A DNA stretch of 64,000 nucleotides from Bradyrhizobium cajani. Its GTDB lineage: Bacteria; Pseudomonadota; Alphaproteobacteria; Rhizobiales; Xanthobacteraceae. Below, piece after piece: positions 44,344 to 55,590 of this stretch. Within the stretch, counting starts at the first letter, position 1; every line of letters starts with the position of its first letter. A program made the translations under genes and the position numbers. The notes under the pieces are model-generated. The model was not told the origin of the DNA, searched no databases, and worked only from the letters and a program-made list of their open reading frames with translations. Location: assembly GCF_009759665.1 (NCBI RefSeq), contig NZ_WQNE01000018.1:102723-166722 (forward strand), in the 5' to 3' direction.

Positions 44344-45180
44344 ATGGACGAGGTCCTTCCACATCGCGACCGGAGAACCAGCGAGGTGTGGACACGCCTC
44401 GCAACGGTCACGGATCCTGAACTTGACGAGTCCGTGACCGACCTCGGATTCGTCGAGCTCGTCAATGTCCATGACGATGGCGGAGTCGACATCGTCTTTC
44501 GCCTGCCGACCTACTGGTGTTCGGCGAACTTCGCCTTCCTCATGGCCGACGACATGCGTCAAGCGGTGTCAGCGTTGCCGTGGGTTCGGGAAGCGCGACC
44601 GCAGCTCCGGGATCACATGGTCGCCCAGGAGATCAATCGCGGCGTCAGCGGGGGAAAGTCATTCGCCGAAGCCCTCAAGGACTTTGCGCCTGGAGGATCT
44701 CTTGACGACTTGCGCGAGAAATTCCGCCGGAAGGCGTTCGAGCGGCGCCAGGAGTTCATGATGCTGGCGTTGCGCGGACTGGGTTATGAGGATTCGGCGA
44801 TCTGCCGGATGACTCTAGGCGCTTACGATGAGGTCGACTTTGGGTCGGGAGAAGTCGCGCGCCGGAAGTTGCGCTACCGTGAGCTGTTGGTTGAGCGCCA
44901 TCTGGCCCATCTTCCAGACGATCGCGCCTTCGTTACTTACGAGGGCTTGGCCATCAGGCGTCACGAGCTGGTCTCGTATCTCCAGCGGTTGCGGGGGGTG
45001 CGGATCAATATGGAGTTCAACAGCTCGCTTTGCAGGGGCCTTCTAGCCTCCCGCTATCGCGAATTCGATGGTGGTAGTCCGGAACGGGCATCCACCTGCG
45101 GTGCGTGTGGCAGTGGTTGTGCCGGCCCGACCATCGGACTGGAGGCCGCCGCCGAAAAACATACTGTCGCGCCCGCGTGA
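44344..45180 (+). CDS. MIP18/DUF59-domain protein, likely metal-centre maturation factor
   Basis: 278 residues from the ATG at 44344 behind GCGGAGTGACG; a GTG at 44335 overlaps the previous stop. The N-terminal ~100 residues are a MIP18 (SufT/PaaD-like) domain: VTDPELDESVTDLGFVE and LPTYWCSANFAFLMADD with a conserved cysteine. A helical middle follows, and the C-terminus is cysteine-rich (STCGACGSGCAGP). DUF59 proteins help assemble iron-sulfur or other iron centres, so it may help load the di-iron hydroxylase or the reductase cluster. This function is inferred. Confidence 0.82.
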   Translation: MDEVLPHRDRRTSEVWTRLATVTDPELDESVTDLGFVELVNVHDDGGVDIVFRLPTYWCSANFAFLMADDMRQAVSALPWVREARPQLRDHMVAQEINRGVSGGKSFAEALKDFAPGGSLDDLREKFRRKAFERRQEFMMLALRGLGYEDSAICRMTLGAYDEVDFGSGEVARRKLRYRELLVERHLAHLPDDRAFVTYEGLAIRRHELVSYLQRLRGVRINMEFNSSLCRGLLASRYREFDGGSPERASTCGACGSGCAGPTIGLEAAAEKHTVAPA

Positions 45181-45264
45181 GACGCGTCTGCGACTGCCGA
45201 CAACGGAGCGGTCAGCAAGTCCGCCCGACCTGACAAACACGAGACCACGTGGGGAGTGAACGCA

Positions 45265-46896
45265 ATGCCAAAAGTTCTGCTGCATGACGTAGAGGCCCGT
45301 CGCGCCCTTGCGCGTGGAGTCCAGAAGCTCGCCGCTGCCGTCGAGTCGACGCTCGGGCCCAAGGGCATGAATGCGATGGTCGACAGGCCGATCGGTACAC
45401 CGATCGTGTCACGCGATGGCGTCACCATCGCGTCCGAGATCGAGTTGCCCGATCGCTTCGAGAACATGGGCGCCCAGGTGGTGCGCGAGGTCTCGATGCA
45501 GACCAACGAAGTCGCCGGGGATGGTACGACGACCGCGATGGTGCTTGCAAATGGTCTCATTCAAGGAGGCGTTGCTGCCCTGGAGCGCGGCGCCAAGGCT
45601 GTAGATCTCTGCAAAGGTATTGACCGGGCCGTCGAGGTCGTTGTCGAGACCCTGAAGAGCGCGGCAATTGCCGTCTCAGACTGCAAGACGCTCCAAGCGG
45701 TAGCGACAATTGCGTCGACCGATGCACATCTCGGCGGGCTGATTGCGGAGGCCGTGGAGCGCGTCGGCAAGGATGGCATCATCAGTTCCGATTACGGGCT
45801 GACGACGAATACGACGCTCGAGGTCGTCGAAGGCATGTCGTTTGACCGTGGTTACATTTCGCACCATATGGTGACCGATGTCGAGAAAATGGAGGTGGTG
45901 CTCGATCAGCCTTACATTCTTCTGACGGATCTGAAGATCAGGACGCCGGGCGAGCTGTCGGCGGTGCGCGCAGCGGTCGCTTCGACCGGGCGGCCGCTCG
46001 TCATCGTCGCTGAAGAGATAGCGCCGGAAGTCGTGCCGACGCTGCTTGGTGACGGCAACCGCGGGAGGGTGCTGGTAGTCAATCCGCCCGACTACGGCCA
46101 CTGGCGCAAGGCGATGATGGACGATCTCGCCATCATAACGGGGGGACGGGTGATCGCCCGCGAGCTTGGCGGCAGGCTGGAAGAGGCCGGCCTTGGCGAT
46201 CTCGGCACCGCCCGCCAGGTTCGGGCCAGTGCCCGCGAAACCGTGATCATTCGCGGCGGGGGTGACAATGCGGCGATCGCCGCGCGGCGCCAGCAGGTCG
46301 CCAAGCAATACGATCTGGCACCACCGAACATCGAACAGGACAAGCTCAAGGAGCGGCTGGCGAAGCTCTCGGGCGGGACAGCCGTGATTTTCGCCGGGGG
46401 TGTCACGCCTGTGGAGCAGAAGCGGACGATCCAGTTGATCGACGATGCACTCAGTGCGGCGCGTGCGGCAGCCGAGGAGGGCATCGTGCCGGGTGGTGGC
46501 ACCGCATTGGCACAATGCGCGCCTGTGGTCGCCCGCACGCTCGGCAACATCAATGGCGATCTGGGCGAAGGCATCAAGCTGGTGCGTGAGACATTGTCCC
46601 GCCCCGCCGCGTTCATTGCCCGGAACGCGGGCCACGATGCGGCAAAGGTCGTGGCCGACTTGCAGTGCGCGCCGACGGGTGTCGGCTTCGATGCTGCCAA
46701 CGGCAAGTTCCTCGACATGGTCTCGGCCGGCATCGTCGACCCTGTCCGAGTGACATACACGGCGCTTCGGAACGCGGCTTCGGTCGCCAACCTGGTGCTG
46801 ACTACAAACACGCTGGTTGCAGACGTGCCGGAGTACGTCGATCCGACACAGGGACCAGCACTGGGCGGCGGGGCAGAGAAGCTTGGGCGCGCATGA
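45265..46896 (+). CDS. GroEL-like chaperonin dedicated to the monooxygenase
   Basis: 543 residues from the ATG at 45265 (GGGGAGTGAACGCA before it). Chaperonin ATPase motifs are intact: STLGPKGMNAMVD, VSRDGVTIASEIEL and EVAGDGTTTAMVL, then GGTAVIFAGGVTPVEQKR and EEGIVPGGGTAL. The C-terminus ends in LGGGAEKLGRA and lacks the usual GGM repeat tail. No groES lies next to it. In Mycobacterium and Rhodococcus the equivalent gene (mimG/prmG) is needed to fold the hydroxylase large subunit; the same is likely here. It is not the housekeeping GroEL. Confidence 0.92.
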   Translation: MPKVLLHDVEARRALARGVQKLAAAVESTLGPKGMNAMVDRPIGTPIVSRDGVTIASEIELPDRFENMGAQVVREVSMQTNEVAGDGTTTAMVLANGLIQGGVAALERGAKAVDLCKGIDRAVEVVVETLKSAAIAVSDCKTLQAVATIASTDAHLGGLIAEAVERVGKDGIISSDYGLTTNTTLEVVEGMSFDRGYISHHMVTDVEKMEVVLDQPYILLTDLKIRTPGELSAVRAAVASTGRPLVIVAEEIAPEVVPTLLGDGNRGRVLVVNPPDYGHWRKAMMDDLAIITGGRVIARELGGRLEEAGLGDLGTARQVRASARETVIIRGGGDNAAIAARRQQVAKQYDLAPPNIEQDKLKERLAKLSGGTAVIFAGGVTPVEQKRTIQLIDDALSAARAAAEEGIVPGGGTALAQCAPVVARTLGNINGDLGEGIKLVRETLSRPAAFIARNAGHDAAKVVADLQCAPTGVGFDAANGKFLDMVSAGIVDPVRVTYTALRNAASVANLVLTTNTLVADVPEYVDPTQGPALGGGAEKLGRA

Positions 46897-47123
46897 GGCA
46901 TGTGTAGGCGGTCCGTATTCCGCCGCGCCGTATTCCGCCGCGCCGGATACCGTGGCCAGAGTGACGCGCGAGATGGTGGCGACAGCTTGAGCTCCGTGAT
47001 CGCGCGATTGGACGGTGACAATGATCTAGATCGGGCTACAATCTTGCAAGCTCCGGCATGGCCGAAAGGAGGCGGTACAACAAGCCTCCACGGCCAACCG
47101 ACTGATCGGGTGAGGAGGAGACC

Positions 47124-47618
47124 ATGGTCCACATCATTTCAAAGCGCGATGGCCCGCACCGCGAGGAGACCGCGGCAAAGGACTTCATTCAGAAGAACCG
47201 CACGAAGATCGACGCAGTCGCCAATCATCTCACTGGTGGGCGCTGGCAGGAGTTGCGCAATCCCACGCCTCCTCCTCAGCCCCAGCCATCAGGCAAGCTG
47301 TGGTACACGCCGCCGGGCCGTCCGAGAGAGGCGGAACCCTATGTGCGGATCAGCCTCAACGGCCGTGTCGTGATCGCAGATCTCGCGTCGGGACGGCAAC
47401 TCCATTTTGTCGGCGAATTGCGTGGAAAGGGCCAATCGCGATACTTCGCCCTGGCAACGCGGGAGAACGGGCTCTTCGAACCGCTGGACGAGGAAATCCG
47501 GAAAGTCCTCGCCGATCTTGAGGGCGCGAGCGTGCCCGACGAGACGTCCGAGCAGCGCCTGGAACAAGTCATCTCGGGCCGTCTCGGATTGGATGCCGTC
47601 GCTAAGAGCGCCGAATGA
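47124..47618 (+). CDS. Hypothetical protein of the monooxygenase cluster
   Basis: 164 residues with an excellent ribosome site (GAGGAGGAGACC) before the ATG. A short basic N-terminus (RDGPHREETAAKDFIQKNRTK) is followed by a proline-rich linker (PTPPPQPQPSG) and a beta-rich domain (PYVRISLNGRVVIADL). No family was recognised. It lies between the chaperonin and the regulator, 227 bases from the former. Confidence 0.65.
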   Translation: MVHIISKRDGPHREETAAKDFIQKNRTKIDAVANHLTGGRWQELRNPTPPPQPQPSGKLWYTPPGRPREAEPYVRISLNGRVVIADLASGRQLHFVGELRGKGQSRYFALATRENGLFEPLDEEIRKVLADLEGASVPDETSEQRLEQVISGRLGLDAVAKSAE

Positions 47619-47718
47619 TCTCCGCGAGCCGGGCCTGTGGGGGTGACGATCCCGATCAGGGCCGGTTCAGGTCGTTTCTGCCGATCGGGTTGTTTGCCAA
47701 CTTACGTATGGTGCTCCA

Positions 47719-49779
<2,061 letters not shown>

Positions 49780-49891
49780 GGACGGGATCCGGCATGGCGA
49801 CGCTCTGGGACGGGCAGAAGGGGGCGAGGAGTCTGCTGCGGCGGCGCTCGCGTCACAGATCCTTTCGCGTGCGGACCGCGACGTAACCTTC

Positions 49892-50239
49892 ATGGTGCAC
49901 CTGGTTGGCGAAAGCCAAAATCTACTGGTCAGGCATTTCGTGGTGTTCATCGAGACCGAACTTGCGAAGCGCGGCATCAACTATGGCGCGCATCCGTTAT
50001 TGCGTCCATTTATCGAAACGCATGCACGCGAACTGACGGACTTCGTCTTGCAGGGCATCGGTTTGCGGCATCAGTTCGGTCTGCAGGCGCTCGAGACCAT
50101 GGCCGGCGATCCATCGCGGTTGTTGAGGGTCGATCTATGGGACTCGCTGCAATGTCACATCAATGATGCGCAGCAACACTTCGTATCGGGCGTGGGTGGC
50201 TTGCAGCGGATCCTGCGCCAGATCGAGAGTGGTGTATGA
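49892..50239 (+). CDS. Hypothetical helical protein (unknown cassette, gene 1)
   Basis: 115 residues from the first ATG in frame. Coding character begins about 35 codons earlier (SAAAALASQILSRADRDVTF, directly after the regulator stop), so the true start may be a rare codon or a frameshift may have removed it; an ATG at 49,795 is in another frame. Helix-rich, with HINDAQQHFVSGVGGLQRILRQI at the end. Its stop overlaps the next start (ATGA). No family recognised. Confidence 0.6.
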   Translation: MVHLVGESQNLLVRHFVVFIETELAKRGINYGAHPLLRPFIETHARELTDFVLQGIGLRHQFGLQALETMAGDPSRLLRVDLWDSLQCHINDAQQHFVSGVGGLQRILRQIESGV

Positions 50240-50544
50240 GCGCCGGTCCCCTGACCGTTGTCGAAATGCTGACCTGGCGGCTGCAGGTCGTTCAGGAGAT
50301 GTCGGCCGTTCAATCGCGCAATCTGCTCAACTGTCAGCTTAGCGGCGGCGCGGAATTCGAGATTCAGGGCATCGAGCAAGAGATTGCGACCTCCGGCGGT
50401 TCGCATGAACTGGCCAAGGCGCTCGCCGACGCGCGTGAGCGCTTGCAAAAAGCAAACACCGGAATGGCAGAATGTGACGCTCAATGCGCCGCGCTAGAGC
50501 AACGCCTTGAAGAATTAGACAGGCGGATTGCCGCCGGTAAATGA
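50236..50544 (+). CDS. Hypothetical coiled-coil protein (unknown cassette, gene 2)
   Basis: 102 residues, starting in the ATGA overlap with the previous gene. Two long helices with heptad-like spacing (VVEMLTWRLQVVQEMSAVQ and CDAQCAALEQRLEELDRRIA) point to a coiled coil. Tight coupling with gene 1 suggests that the two proteins form a complex. No family recognised. Confidence 0.65.
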   Translation: MSAGPLTVVEMLTWRLQVVQEMSAVQSRNLLNCQLSGGAEFEIQGIEQEIATSGGSHELAKALADARERLQKANTGMAECDAQCAALEQRLEELDRRIAAGK

Positions 50545-50568
50545 GACGACCCGAACGTGAGGCGACCG

Positions 50569-51684
50569 ATGGATACGATGGAAGCAGAGAGCGCGACGCT
50601 CTATGAATTGCTTGGGCGGCATTGGACCGTGGGTACGGCCGTTACGAATACGGTCTTCGATCCCGCGGGACAGGGTGTTGCGTTCGCGCTCGCCGATGGC
50701 GCCCTGGCGATAGCTCCGTTGACTGACGCCGAGCCGGCGCAAGATCGCTGTCGCGTGGCGCTCGATGAGGGGCGGGCGACGATTTCACCGCGGCGGAAGC
50801 CGGTGCCGCCATTGACGAAAGTGATAATCAGCGATGCTCCGCTACATCTTTCTGCACTCGGGACCTCGGACTTTATTGCCACGGATCACGGCAGACTGCT
50901 TCGCGTGTCGGCGTCCGGCGTCACGCGGGTGGTGTCGAGCCACGAGGCGCCTATCGATCTCCTTGCTCCGGTACCGGCGGGAGGCATCCTGACCGCTTCC
51001 GGCGGGTCAATCATATTTTACGATTCCAATGGCGAAGTCGCCTGGCTGCAAGAGCGGGTCGGAGGGCATGCCTCGGCAATGGCTGTAGTGCCGGATGGTC
51101 GGCACTTTGCGATTGCAGCCGACGGTCGTCTGCTCGTCCGGAGCTTCGGGCCACGACCCGAGCCCTCCACCTCATTTGAGTTGGGCTCAGTCTCGGCCTT
51201 GTCGTGGAGCCCTGATGGGAGCTGGTTGGCCGTATCAGCCGGGAAAACAGGTATTGTTTTGGTGCGTCTCGCCGATGCGCGAACCGTCAGGATTCCGACC
51301 TATCCCGCAGCTGTTGCATCTCTTTCGTGGAGTGCGGACTCACGCGTCCTTGTTACGAGCGGGGCCTATCGGATGATCGCATGGGACGTTCTCAGCCTTG
51401 AAGATGAAAGCGATCAGCCGACGAATCTCGCTACGGGTCGCGCCCGGTTCGTTCTCGTCGAGACGGCGGATATTCACCCAGAGCGTCGCCTGGTTGCGGC
51501 AGGTTACGCCGATGGCACGGTCGCGGTCGCAAGGATCGGACAATCCGACGAATTGATCGTCAGGTCGCCTGGTCGAGGTGCCGTCCAGACCCTGCGTTGG
51601 TCTAGCGATGGCCAGCATCTTGCATTTGGAACAAGCGACGGGGAGGCGGCGATCGTGACGTTTCCCCCGTACATTTTCAAGTAA
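50569..51684 (+). CDS. WD40-like beta-propeller protein (unknown cassette, gene 3)
   Basis: 371 residues; the ATG at 50569 follows GTGAGG, with in-frame alternatives at 50557 (GTG) and 50578. Repeats of ~40 residues with the blade pattern are visible, for example VSALSWSPDGSWLAVSAGKTGIVLV, VASLSWSADSRVLVTSG, ERRLVAAGYADGTVAVA and VQTLRWSSDGQHLAFGTSDGEAAIV, giving about seven blades. No signal peptide, so it is cytoplasmic. Such propellers are protein-binding platforms. It belongs to the same unknown cassette as its neighbours. Confidence 0.8.
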   Translation: MDTMEAESATLYELLGRHWTVGTAVTNTVFDPAGQGVAFALADGALAIAPLTDAEPAQDRCRVALDEGRATISPRRKPVPPLTKVIISDAPLHLSALGTSDFIATDHGRLLRVSASGVTRVVSSHEAPIDLLAPVPAGGILTASGGSIIFYDSNGEVAWLQERVGGHASAMAVVPDGRHFAIAADGRLLVRSFGPRPEPSTSFELGSVSALSWSPDGSWLAVSAGKTGIVLVRLADARTVRIPTYPAAVASLSWSADSRVLVTSGAYRMIAWDVLSLEDESDQPTNLATGRARFVLVETADIHPERRLVAAGYADGTVAVARIGQSDELIVRSPGRGAVQTLRWSSDGQHLAFGTSDGEAAIVTFPPYIFK

Positions 51685-51737
51685 GTTGATCCGGTACCAA
51701 GCCAGAGGGCCTTGCAAGCCTCACAAGGAGACACGTT

Positions 51738-51920
51738 ATGACCGCTACCCGATCGCTCAACGAAGCCGAAAGCAAGGATCAATTTTTCAAGGAGCTGGCG
51801 GAACTTTCGGAGCGCATGATCGCCGCGCATGGAAAGGAGTTTTCTATGGGCGCTCTGGTGCTGGCCGCGAGGTTCATCACTGAAAATAAGCCCTTCGAGC
51901 GAAGCGTAGCAACGCAGTGA
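51738..51920 (+). CDS. Small hypothetical protein (unknown cassette, gene 4)
   Basis: 60 residues with a clear AAGGAG site before the ATG. Helical throughout: AESKDQFFKELAELSERMIAAHGKEF then MGALVLAARFITENK. No family recognised. It follows the propeller gene by 53 bases and is probably on the same transcript. Confidence 0.65.
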   Translation: MTATRSLNEAESKDQFFKELAELSERMIAAHGKEFSMGALVLAARFITENKPFERSVATQ

Positions 51921-52328
51921 CGCGCGCTTCTGCTGAAGGCGAAATTCGTGGTGGGGTATTGAGGGGGACGATATGCTAGAGAGACTTTTTAGGGACGATG
52001 AACTTCTCGTGCGGGCGATCTGTGCTTCAATGTCTTGTTTGACGGCTTCCGGTCAGCTCGATCCGAAGGTTTGTCCAATTTGATGCGGTCGTTCACACTC
52101 TGTTGTGGGGTGGACCATCCGTGCCGACGCTAGATCCATCTCGTTAGCACATTCATGCTCGGCATTGACCTTCCTGGCTCGCCGCCATCTTTATTGTCGT
52201 TGCATGGCAGGGCGTATTCGGGCGAATGATGCGAGCGAGCCGCTTCAAGAGAGCAGCAAGCATTGGTACACTGACATGATGATGTCGCGATCTGAACTCG
52301 CTGTTCGGACGTCGCATCAACTCGTCGC
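51921..52328. other. Intergenic region between the unknown cassette and cysNC
   Basis: About 400 bases between converging genes. A 36-residue frame at 51,973-52,083 (MLERLFRDDELLVRAIC and on) has GAGGGGGACG before its ATG and could be a small protein, but nothing else supports it. No strong terminator hairpin was seen. Confidence 0.35.
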
Positions 52329-54203
52329 CTATACGATTCCGAGCGCGGCCAGCTTCTTCACGATCAGGTCTGCCAATTGCTCGGGCTGATGACCAATCGT
52401 TTGCAAGTGGATTTCGGGGGTTACCGGTGGTTCGTATGGGGCATCGAAGCCGGTAAAGTTCTTGATCTGGCCGGCTTTCGCTTTGGCGTAGAGGCCTTTT
52501 GGATCACGCCGTGCACATTCGTCGACAGGTGTGTCGACAAAGACCTCGATGAATTCTCCGTCGCACACGAGACGTCGCACCATGTCCCGCTCAGTGCGGT
52601 ACGGAGAAATGAACGAGCAGAGCACGATCAGGCCTGCATCCACCAGGAGCTTTGCCGCCTCTCCGGCGCGACGGATATTCTCAACCCGGTCCACTTCCGT
52701 GAAGCCGAGGTCCCGGCTGAGGCCATGGCGCAGATTGTCGCCGTCCAGCATCATGGTGTGGTGGCCGTCGCTGTGAAGGCGTCGTTCGACGATGTTGGCT
52801 ATCGTCGACTTGCCGGCACCCGACAGGCCGGTAAGCCATATGATGGCTGGCTTCTGGTGCTTTTGCGCAGCGCGCTCCGACTTTCCTATCAGTGTGGCCT
52901 GCCAGTGGACATTGGAAGCGCGCCGCAGGCCAAACGCGATCATGCCCGCACCGAGGGTATGATTGGTCGTGCGGTCGATGACGATAAATGATCCGGTCTT
53001 GCGGTTCTGCCGGTACGGGTCGAACGCGACTGGGGTGTCAGTCGACAGATTGCAGAACGCGATATCGTTGAGGCCGAGCGTACGCGCGGCCAGATGTTCG
53101 CGCGTGTTGACGTCGATCTTGTACTTGATCCCGGTGACAGTAACAGGCGTCGTCCGGGTGCCAATGCGGACCAAATAGGATCGGCCTGGCATGAGTTGCT
53201 GGTCGCTCATCCAGATGACATGTGCAGCGAACTGATCCGAGACTTCGGGGGGAGAGTCCGGACTGGCCAGCAGATCGCCGCGGGCGATGTCCAACTCGTC
53301 CGCGAGCGTGATCGTGATCGCGTCGCCGGTGTGGACGCAGGTCCGAGCGCCGTCTGCGGTCAGAAGTTCCTTCACTCTTGAGATTTTGCTGGAGTTGGCC
53401 ACGGCGACGGGATCACCGACATTGATCGTCCCGGATGCTACCGTGCCGGCGTAGCCTCTGAAATCCAGATTGGGTCTGTTGACCCATTGCACGGGGAAGC
53501 GGAACGGGTCGTCGACCGTATCACCGGTCACATCAATGGTTTCGAGATGGTCGAGCAGGCTCGGCCCGCGATACCAGGGCGTGTTGTCCGACACGTTCGC
53601 AACGTTATCGCCGTGTCGGGCCGAGATCGGAATCGACACGATCGACGAAAAGCCGAGCTCTTCGGCGAAGGCCCGGTATTTGTCGACGATGCGAACGAAG
53701 ACGTCGCTTTGATAGGAGACCAGATCGATCTTGTTCACGGCCAGGACCACATGGCGTATGCCGAGCAGCGAACAGATCAGGGAGTGTCGCCGGGTTTGAG
53801 CCAAAACACCTTTGCGCGCATCGACCAGGAGGACGGCGAGATCCGCTGTCGATGCGCCGGTGGCCATGTTCCGCGTGTATTGCTCATGGCCAGGCGTATC
53901 CGCGACAATGAAGGAACGCCGCTGTGTGGAGAAGATGCGATATGCAACGTCGATCGTGATCCCTTGCTCCCGTTCGGCCTCCAGTCCATCCATGAGAAGT
54001 GCGAGGTCGATGTCGTCTCCGGTGGTGCCGTGTCGTTTCGAATCCGCCGCCAGTGCGGAGAGCTGATCCTCAAAGATCAGCCTGGAGTCGTGGAGGAGGC
54101 GGCCGATCAGCGTAGACTTTCCGTCATCGACCGATCCGCAGGTGAGGAAACGAAGCAGGTCCTTGCTCGGCGCCTCAGCCGGAAACTCGCGGCTCTCCAT
54201 CAA
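52329..54203 (-). CDS. cysNC: Bifunctional sulfate adenylyltransferase large subunit / APS kinase
   Basis: 624 residues. The N-terminal ~430 residues are the EF-Tu-like GTPase CysN: GSVDDGKST, DTPGHEQYTRNM and AVNKIDLV. The C-terminal ~190 residues are APS kinase CysC: WLTGLSGAGKST, DGDNLRHGLSRDLGF and VDTPVDECARRDPKGLYAKA. It forms APS with CysD at the cost of GTP and phosphorylates it to PAPS. The same fusion is called NodQ in nodulation clusters, but no nod genes are near. Its start overlaps the cysD stop by 4 bases. Confidence 0.95.
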   Translation of the reverse strand: MMESREFPAEAPSKDLLRFLTCGSVDDGKSTLIGRLLHDSRLIFEDQLSALAADSKRHGTTGDDIDLALLMDGLEAEREQGITIDVAYRIFSTQRRSFIVADTPGHEQYTRNMATGASTADLAVLLVDARKGVLAQTRRHSLICSLLGIRHVVLAVNKIDLVSYQSDVFVRIVDKYRAFAEELGFSSIVSIPISARHGDNVANVSDNTPWYRGPSLLDHLETIDVTGDTVDDPFRFPVQWVNRPNLDFRGYAGTVASGTINVGDPVAVANSSKISRVKELLTADGARTCVHTGDAITITLADELDIARGDLLASPDSPPEVSDQFAAHVIWMSDQQLMPGRSYLVRIGTRTTPVTVTGIKYKIDVNTREHLAARTLGLNDIAFCNLSTDTPVAFDPYRQNRKTGSFIVIDRTTNHTLGAGMIAFGLRRASNVHWQATLIGKSERAAQKHQKPAIIWLTGLSGAGKSTIANIVERRLHSDGHHTMMLDGDNLRHGLSRDLGFTEVDRVENIRRAGEAAKLLVDAGLIVLCSFISPYRTERDMVRRLVCDGEFIEVFVDTPVDECARRDPKGLYAKAKAGQIKNFTGFDAPYEPPVTPEIHLQTIGHQPEQLADLIVKKLAALGIV

Positions 54204-55138
54204 AAATAGCCTTCGCGCTTCTTACGCTCCATTGATGCGGGTTCATCGCCGTCTATCAGGCGATTCTGCCGCTCCGAAGTTCGCGTCGCCCTCATCTCCG
54301 ACACGATATCTTCCAATGTTGTGGCGCTGGACTCGATCGCTCCGGTCAGGGGATAGCAACCCAGCGTTCGAAATCGAACTCGCCGCGATTCCGGCTGCTC
54401 GTCCGCAACAAGGGGCAGTCTCTCGTCATCGACCATGATCCAGGAGCCGCCGCGTGCCACGACCGGCCGGTGTTTGGCGAAATAGAGCGGCACCACGGGA
54501 ATGTTCTCCAGCTGGATGTAGTGCCAGACATCCAGTTCGGTCCAGTTCGAGAGTGGGAAGACGCGAACGGTTTCGCCGGGCCCGATACGGGTGTTGAACA
54601 GATTCCACAGTTCGGGACGTTGGTTGCGGGGATCCCAGACGTGTCCGCGCGAGCGAAAGGAGAAGATACGTTCCTTGGCCCGGCTCTTTTCTTCGTCCCT
54701 GCGAGCGCCACCAAAAGCCGCATCGAAGCCGTAGAGGTCGAGCGCCTGCTTGAGTGCATGGGTCTTCATCACCTGAGTGTGGACCGACGAACCTGAGGTA
54801 ACCGGCGAAATGCCGCGTGCAAGACCGTCTTGGTTGACGTAGACGAGCAACTCGATGCCGAGGCGGCGCGTGGTCTCGTCCCGAAACGCGATCATCTCCT
54901 GAAACTTCCATGTCGTATCGACGTGCAACAGTGGAAACGGCAGCTTTGCGGGGTAGAACGCCTTGAGCGCCAAATGAAGCATGACGCTGGAGTCCTTGCC
55001 GATCGAATAGAGCATCACCGGCCGCCTGAATTCGGCGATGACTTCGCGCATGATCTCGATCGATTGAGCTTCGAGGCTCTTGAGGTGTTTAGGAAGCGCG
55101 CGCCGCGTTCCGTCTGCGATCGGTGCCACGAAATTCAT
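54200..55138 (-). CDS. cysD: Sulfate adenylyltransferase small subunit
   Basis: 312 residues of the PP-loop ATP pyrophosphatase family: YSIGKDSSVMLHLALKAF holds the PP-loop, and GGARRDEEKSRAKER, VFPLSNWTELDVWHYI and LGCYPLTG are diagnostic of CysD/NodP. It adenylates sulfate with the CysN part of the next protein. The two genes form an operon on the minus strand, transcribed away from the giant adhesin gene. Confidence 0.96.
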   Translation of the reverse strand: MNFVAPIADGTRRALPKHLKSLEAQSIEIMREVIAEFRRPVMLYSIGKDSSVMLHLALKAFYPAKLPFPLLHVDTTWKFQEMIAFRDETTRRLGIELLVYVNQDGLARGISPVTSGSSVHTQVMKTHALKQALDLYGFDAAFGGARRDEEKSRAKERIFSFRSRGHVWDPRNQRPELWNLFNTRIGPGETVRVFPLSNWTELDVWHYIQLENIPVVPLYFAKHRPVVARGGSWIMVDDERLPLVADEQPESRRVRFRTLGCYPLTGAIESSATTLEDIVSEMRATRTSERQNRLIDGDEPASMERKKREGYF

Positions 55139-55590
55139 GAGAAGACGCCTCCAGCCGCAATTCCCGAACTCGGGAGAAACGAGGGCCGTTAATACCCGCG
55201 ACGGAAAACGCCCGGCGAATCATATCGCTGCATGCTTCGAATTTCATAGCTGAATTTCGTGCGCGCAACGAGAATTCATTCATATCGCGATTTGTGATGA
55301 ACGGCTCTTCGGCGTTTCGTACGCCTCGGGCGGTAATCACAACTGATGAAAAAGGGCGCATGTGAATGCCCGTTCGCAGCCTTCGGGAGCCGAATACCAT
55401 ACCAATGGCGGTCGAGAGTCCCGCCGCTAGAGAATGGCGTCGGAAACTCTCGGTGATCGTCCTGGGAATTTCACGAAGAGCATTGCTTTCATCCATCGCT
55501 AGATGGAAGGCGCGACGACAGCGTCGATCGAATTTCTTCGGCGGTGACCCTCAACCGTTTTACGTGGCCTATTTTCGGATGGAATGAATA
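55139..55590. other. Divergent promoter region between cysD and the giant protein gene
   Basis: About 450 bases. Several short AT-rich patches (around TTCATAGCTGAATTTCGT and TTCATTCATATCGCGATTTG near 55,240-55,300) could carry promoters for both directions. Short open frames on both strands lack ribosome sites and overlap each other, so none is called. Confidence 0.4.

Noticed and set aside
52329..55138. nodPQ nodulation genes
   Set aside because: The proteins are the same families, but no nod box or other nod genes are near, so housekeeping sulfate activation is the simpler reading.
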